Below are positions 62,123 through 64,000 of a stretch of DNA of 64,000 bases, piece after piece. Location: positions 2,232,001 through 2,296,000 of the forward strand of contig NZ_LT629748.1 in NCBI RefSeq assembly GCF_900105005.1, read 5' to 3'. The notes beneath the pieces were generated by a model, which saw only the letters and a list, made by a program, of their open reading frames with translations, had not been told where the DNA came from and did not search any database. Origin of the DNA: Halopseudomonas litoralis (GTDB lineage: Bacteria; Pseudomonadota; Gammaproteobacteria; Pseudomonadales; Pseudomonadaceae). The position numbers and the translations under genes were made by a program. Every line of letters starts with the position of its first letter. Within the stretch, counting starts at the first letter, position 1.

Positions 62123-63764
62123 ACAGCTTCATCAGCGGCTGGCGATACTGGCCAAGGGGTTCCGAGCGCGCCTGGACAACGAACTTCCAGCACTGGATAA
62201 GCAGATGCGTGAGCTGCCGGAGTCCTGGCCAGCCGCTGCGGATTCGCTGCAACGCACCCGTGATCAGTTGCATAAACTGGCCGGTGCCGCCGGGACCTTC
62301 GGCTACCCGGCGCTCGGCTCGAAGGCCCACGAGCTGGAGTATCAGGTTCGCGATCTGATTGAGCAGCAGCAATGCGACAACGCTGCACGCCAGGCGCTCA
62401 TAGAAGGCGTCATTGAACTCGCCCAGCTGAGACACAGCGCAACAACGGAATCGCCGACAGCCCCAGCAGAACCCGCCAGCGAATATGTAGACAGGCCGCG
62501 CGTTATATATGTATTCGAGCAAGACGACCAGTTCGCCAAACGCCTGCGTCATACGCTGGAAAGTTTCGGCTACCAAGTGATACTGCACTCCACCCTCGAT
62601 GAGCTGCAACAGGTTTTGACCACCGACAAAGCAGACGCGTTAATTTTTGATCTCAGTGGCGGGGCCCAGAGCACCGAGCTGCTGGAGAATCTGCAGCGTC
62701 TTCAGGATCAACGACACAAGCCGTTGCCGCTGATTCTGATCAGCGACCGTGAAGATTTCACCTTTCAGCTGAGCGCAGTACGCGCCGGCGCCCAAGGGCT
62801 GTTTCCCACACCGGTCGACCTGACAGCACTGGAAAACCAGCTTGAACGTTGTTTCAACAACCTGCATAGCGAGCCGTTTCGGATCCTGCTGGTCGATGAT
62901 GACGAAACCCTGGCGCAACGTTATCAAGCGGTACTGAACAGTGCCGCCATGCGTGTAGAGATTGTCAGTGATCCGCGCATATTGCTTGAGCGGATGGACG
63001 CCTTCCTGCCCGACGTTATTCTCATGGATATCAATATGCCGAATTACTCCGGACCCGAGTTGGCGCAGATGATCCGCCTCAACGACAGCTGGCTGCGCGT
63101 GCCGGTGGTGTATCTTTCCGCCGAGACGGATGCGACCCGACAGAAGGATGCGTTGTTCAAAGCCGGGGATGATTTCATTACCAAGCCCATTTCCGACAAT
63201 GCCTTGATCAACGCGGTGTATTCCCGTGCCCAACGCGCGCGGTTGCTCAGCCAGGCGCTCGCCCGTGACAGCCTGACTGGCCTGCTCAAGCATGCCGACA
63301 TCAAGGAGCAGATCGAAATTGAGTTGGAGCGTGCCTGCCGGACGCGCCGCCCGGTAAGCATCGCCATGATCGACATTGATCATTTCAAGTCGGTAAACGA
63401 TCAATATGGCCACGCCGTGGGTGACAATGTGATTCGTGCACTGGCCAATCTACTGCGCCAGCGTCTGCGCAAGATCGACCGACTGGGTCGTTATGGCGGC
63501 GAAGAGTTTGTCGCAGTGTTGCCCGATTGCCACGCCGAGGACGCTAAACGCATCCTCGATGAAATCCGCGTGGCGTTCAACGAGTTGCAGTTCAGCGCCA
63601 GCAATGGCCTGTTCCATTGCAGCTTCAGCGCCGGCGTGAGCGCTTGCCAGGCGCCCTTATGGGAAACCAGCGGACAGCTCGCAAGCGCCGACGCCAGACT
63701 CTACCTGGCGAAATCCCAGGGCCGCAACTGCATAGTATCGACGGCTGATACGACCCAGGTTTGA
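62109..63764 (+). CDS. HPt-REC-REC-GGDEF diguanylate cyclase
   Basis: 551 residues. An HPt-like helical domain (1 to about 115) carries RDQLHKLAGAAGTFG with histidine 55. REC1 (about 130-245) keeps ALIFDLSGG but has TPVD where the conserved Lys-Pro is expected, so it may be a non-phosphorylated scaffold. REC2 (about 258-380) is complete: RILLVDDDE, VILMDINMPNYSG, DDFITKPIS. The GGDEF domain (about 386-545) has SLTGLLKH, IDIDHFKSVNDQYGH and active-site GRYGGEEF, with inhibitory-site RKID five residues before GGEEF. It should make c-di-GMP in response to phosphorelay from the upstream genes. Confidence 0.92.
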   Translation: MDKAEQLHQRLAILAKGFRARLDNELPALDKQMRELPESWPAAADSLQRTRDQLHKLAGAAGTFGYPALGSKAHELEYQVRDLIEQQQCDNAARQALIEGVIELAQLRHSATTESPTAPAEPASEYVDRPRVIYVFEQDDQFAKRLRHTLESFGYQVILHSTLDELQQVLTTDKADALIFDLSGGAQSTELLENLQRLQDQRHKPLPLILISDREDFTFQLSAVRAGAQGLFPTPVDLTALENQLERCFNNLHSEPFRILLVDDDETLAQRYQAVLNSAAMRVEIVSDPRILLERMDAFLPDVILMDINMPNYSGPELAQMIRLNDSWLRVPVVYLSAETDATRQKDALFKAGDDFITKPISDNALINAVYSRAQRARLLSQALARDSLTGLLKHADIKEQIEIELERACRTRRPVSIAMIDIDHFKSVNDQYGHAVGDNVIRALANLLRQRLRKIDRLGRYGGEEFVAVLPDCHAEDAKRILDEIRVAFNELQFSASNGLFHCSFSAGVSACQAPLWETSGQLASADARLYLAKSQGRNCIVSTADTTQV

Positions 63765-63812
63765 GGGTTGCGCCCTGATTCCACAGCCATGCCAGCGCCA
63801 CACTCCGATTAT

Positions 63813-64000
63813 TTACCTGGGAGCGAGAGATTTCATCAGGCTGCCGTAGGAAATATCGGTATTTTTCGTTCCACTTTGGCTACCGCAGGATATGCCGTCT
63901 CCGATGTACTTTGCAGTGCACTCTGCTACCAGTGCCAGGGCGTCAACATTCAAACTGGCAGATTCCGCCATGGTAATGACGTACTGGTAGTAGGTTGGCG
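63813..64000 (-). CDS. C-terminal part of an unidentified leftward gene
   Basis: A leftward frame is open from the window edge to TAA at 63813-63815, giving 61 residues: YYQYVITMAESASLNVDALA, LVAECTAKYIGDGISCGS, then a serine-rich end KNTDISYGSLMKSLAPR. The two cysteines, 12 residues apart, may form a disulfide, suggesting an exported protein. The start is beyond the window. It converges with the cyclase gene. Family not recognised. Confidence 0.5.
   Translation of the reverse strand, partial: PTYYQYVITMAESASLNVDALALVAECTAKYIGDGISCGSQSGTKNTDISYGSLMKSLAPR

Overview
The window looks like chromosome from a Pseudomonas-type gammaproteobacterium (Pseudomonas or a close genus such as Halopseudomonas). 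The basis is the FleQ/FleS/FleR flagellar regulators with FliC-FlaG-FliD-FliS, a PhaG acyltransferase, OlsB/OlsA, DUF3182- and DUF3509-like proteins, and a trehalose/glycogen stress block whose gene content and order resemble the PA2140-PA2165 region of P. aeruginosa as I remember it. No search was run, so genus is an inference.

Region 1 (1-24.3 kb) is a trehalose and alpha-glucan stress block. Rightward: treZ (cut by the window edge), malQ, treY, a DUF2934 protein, glgX, a Zn alcohol dehydrogenase, a DUF72 protein, an EEP-family phosphatase/nuclease, clsB and a YbhN-like membrane protein. Leftward, facing it: a stress mini-protein (KGG family), two ferritin-like proteins, a short-chain dehydrogenase, glgE, a treS-maltokinase fusion and glgB. 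Together they form a cycle. TreY/TreZ cut maltodextrin to trehalose, TreS converts trehalose to maltose, the fused kinase makes maltose-1-phosphate, GlgE polymerises it, GlgB branches it, and GlgX/MalQ recycle it.

Region 2 (24.7-34.2 kb) continues the stress theme: a DUF3509-like protein, ligD and ku (non-homologous end joining), a run of small stress-type genes with a gutted alcohol dehydrogenase remnant, DUF3182, a hydrolase, a DUF4142 protein and an FMN-binding glutamate-synthase-like membrane protein. A tRNA-Val/tRNA-Asp operon, hpf and phaG follow.

Region 3 (36.5-46.7 kb) is the late flagellar cluster, read leftward: fliC, flaG, fliD, two fliS paralogues, a fliT-like gene, fleQ, fleS, fleR. 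It has readable sigma-28 and sigma-54 promoters. The flagellin is large (775 aa) because of a repeat-expanded central domain.

Region 4 (46.8-57.1 kb) is an accessory array and the most unusual part. A short direct motif, AAAAGGGGTCAGGTACATTT, occurs about ten times in one orientation and separates successive modules: a small ORF split by an IS5 element; truncated olsB 5-prime copies, two of them followed by near-identical toxin-antitoxin pairs; the intact olsB-olsA pair; BrnTA; an IS66 remnant with HicAB; a single-strand (HUH, Y1) REP-type transposase whose own last codons lie in the motif; and a Phd/ParE pair. Two 1190-bp IS5-family copies, with identical transposases, sit in opposite orientation with CTAA target duplications.

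Region 5 (57.2-64 kb) is a signalling set: a 1488-aa multi-GAF/PAS histidine kinase, a lone receiver protein, and an HPt-REC-REC-GGDEF diguanylate cyclase. A partial leftward gene of unknown function runs off the right edge.
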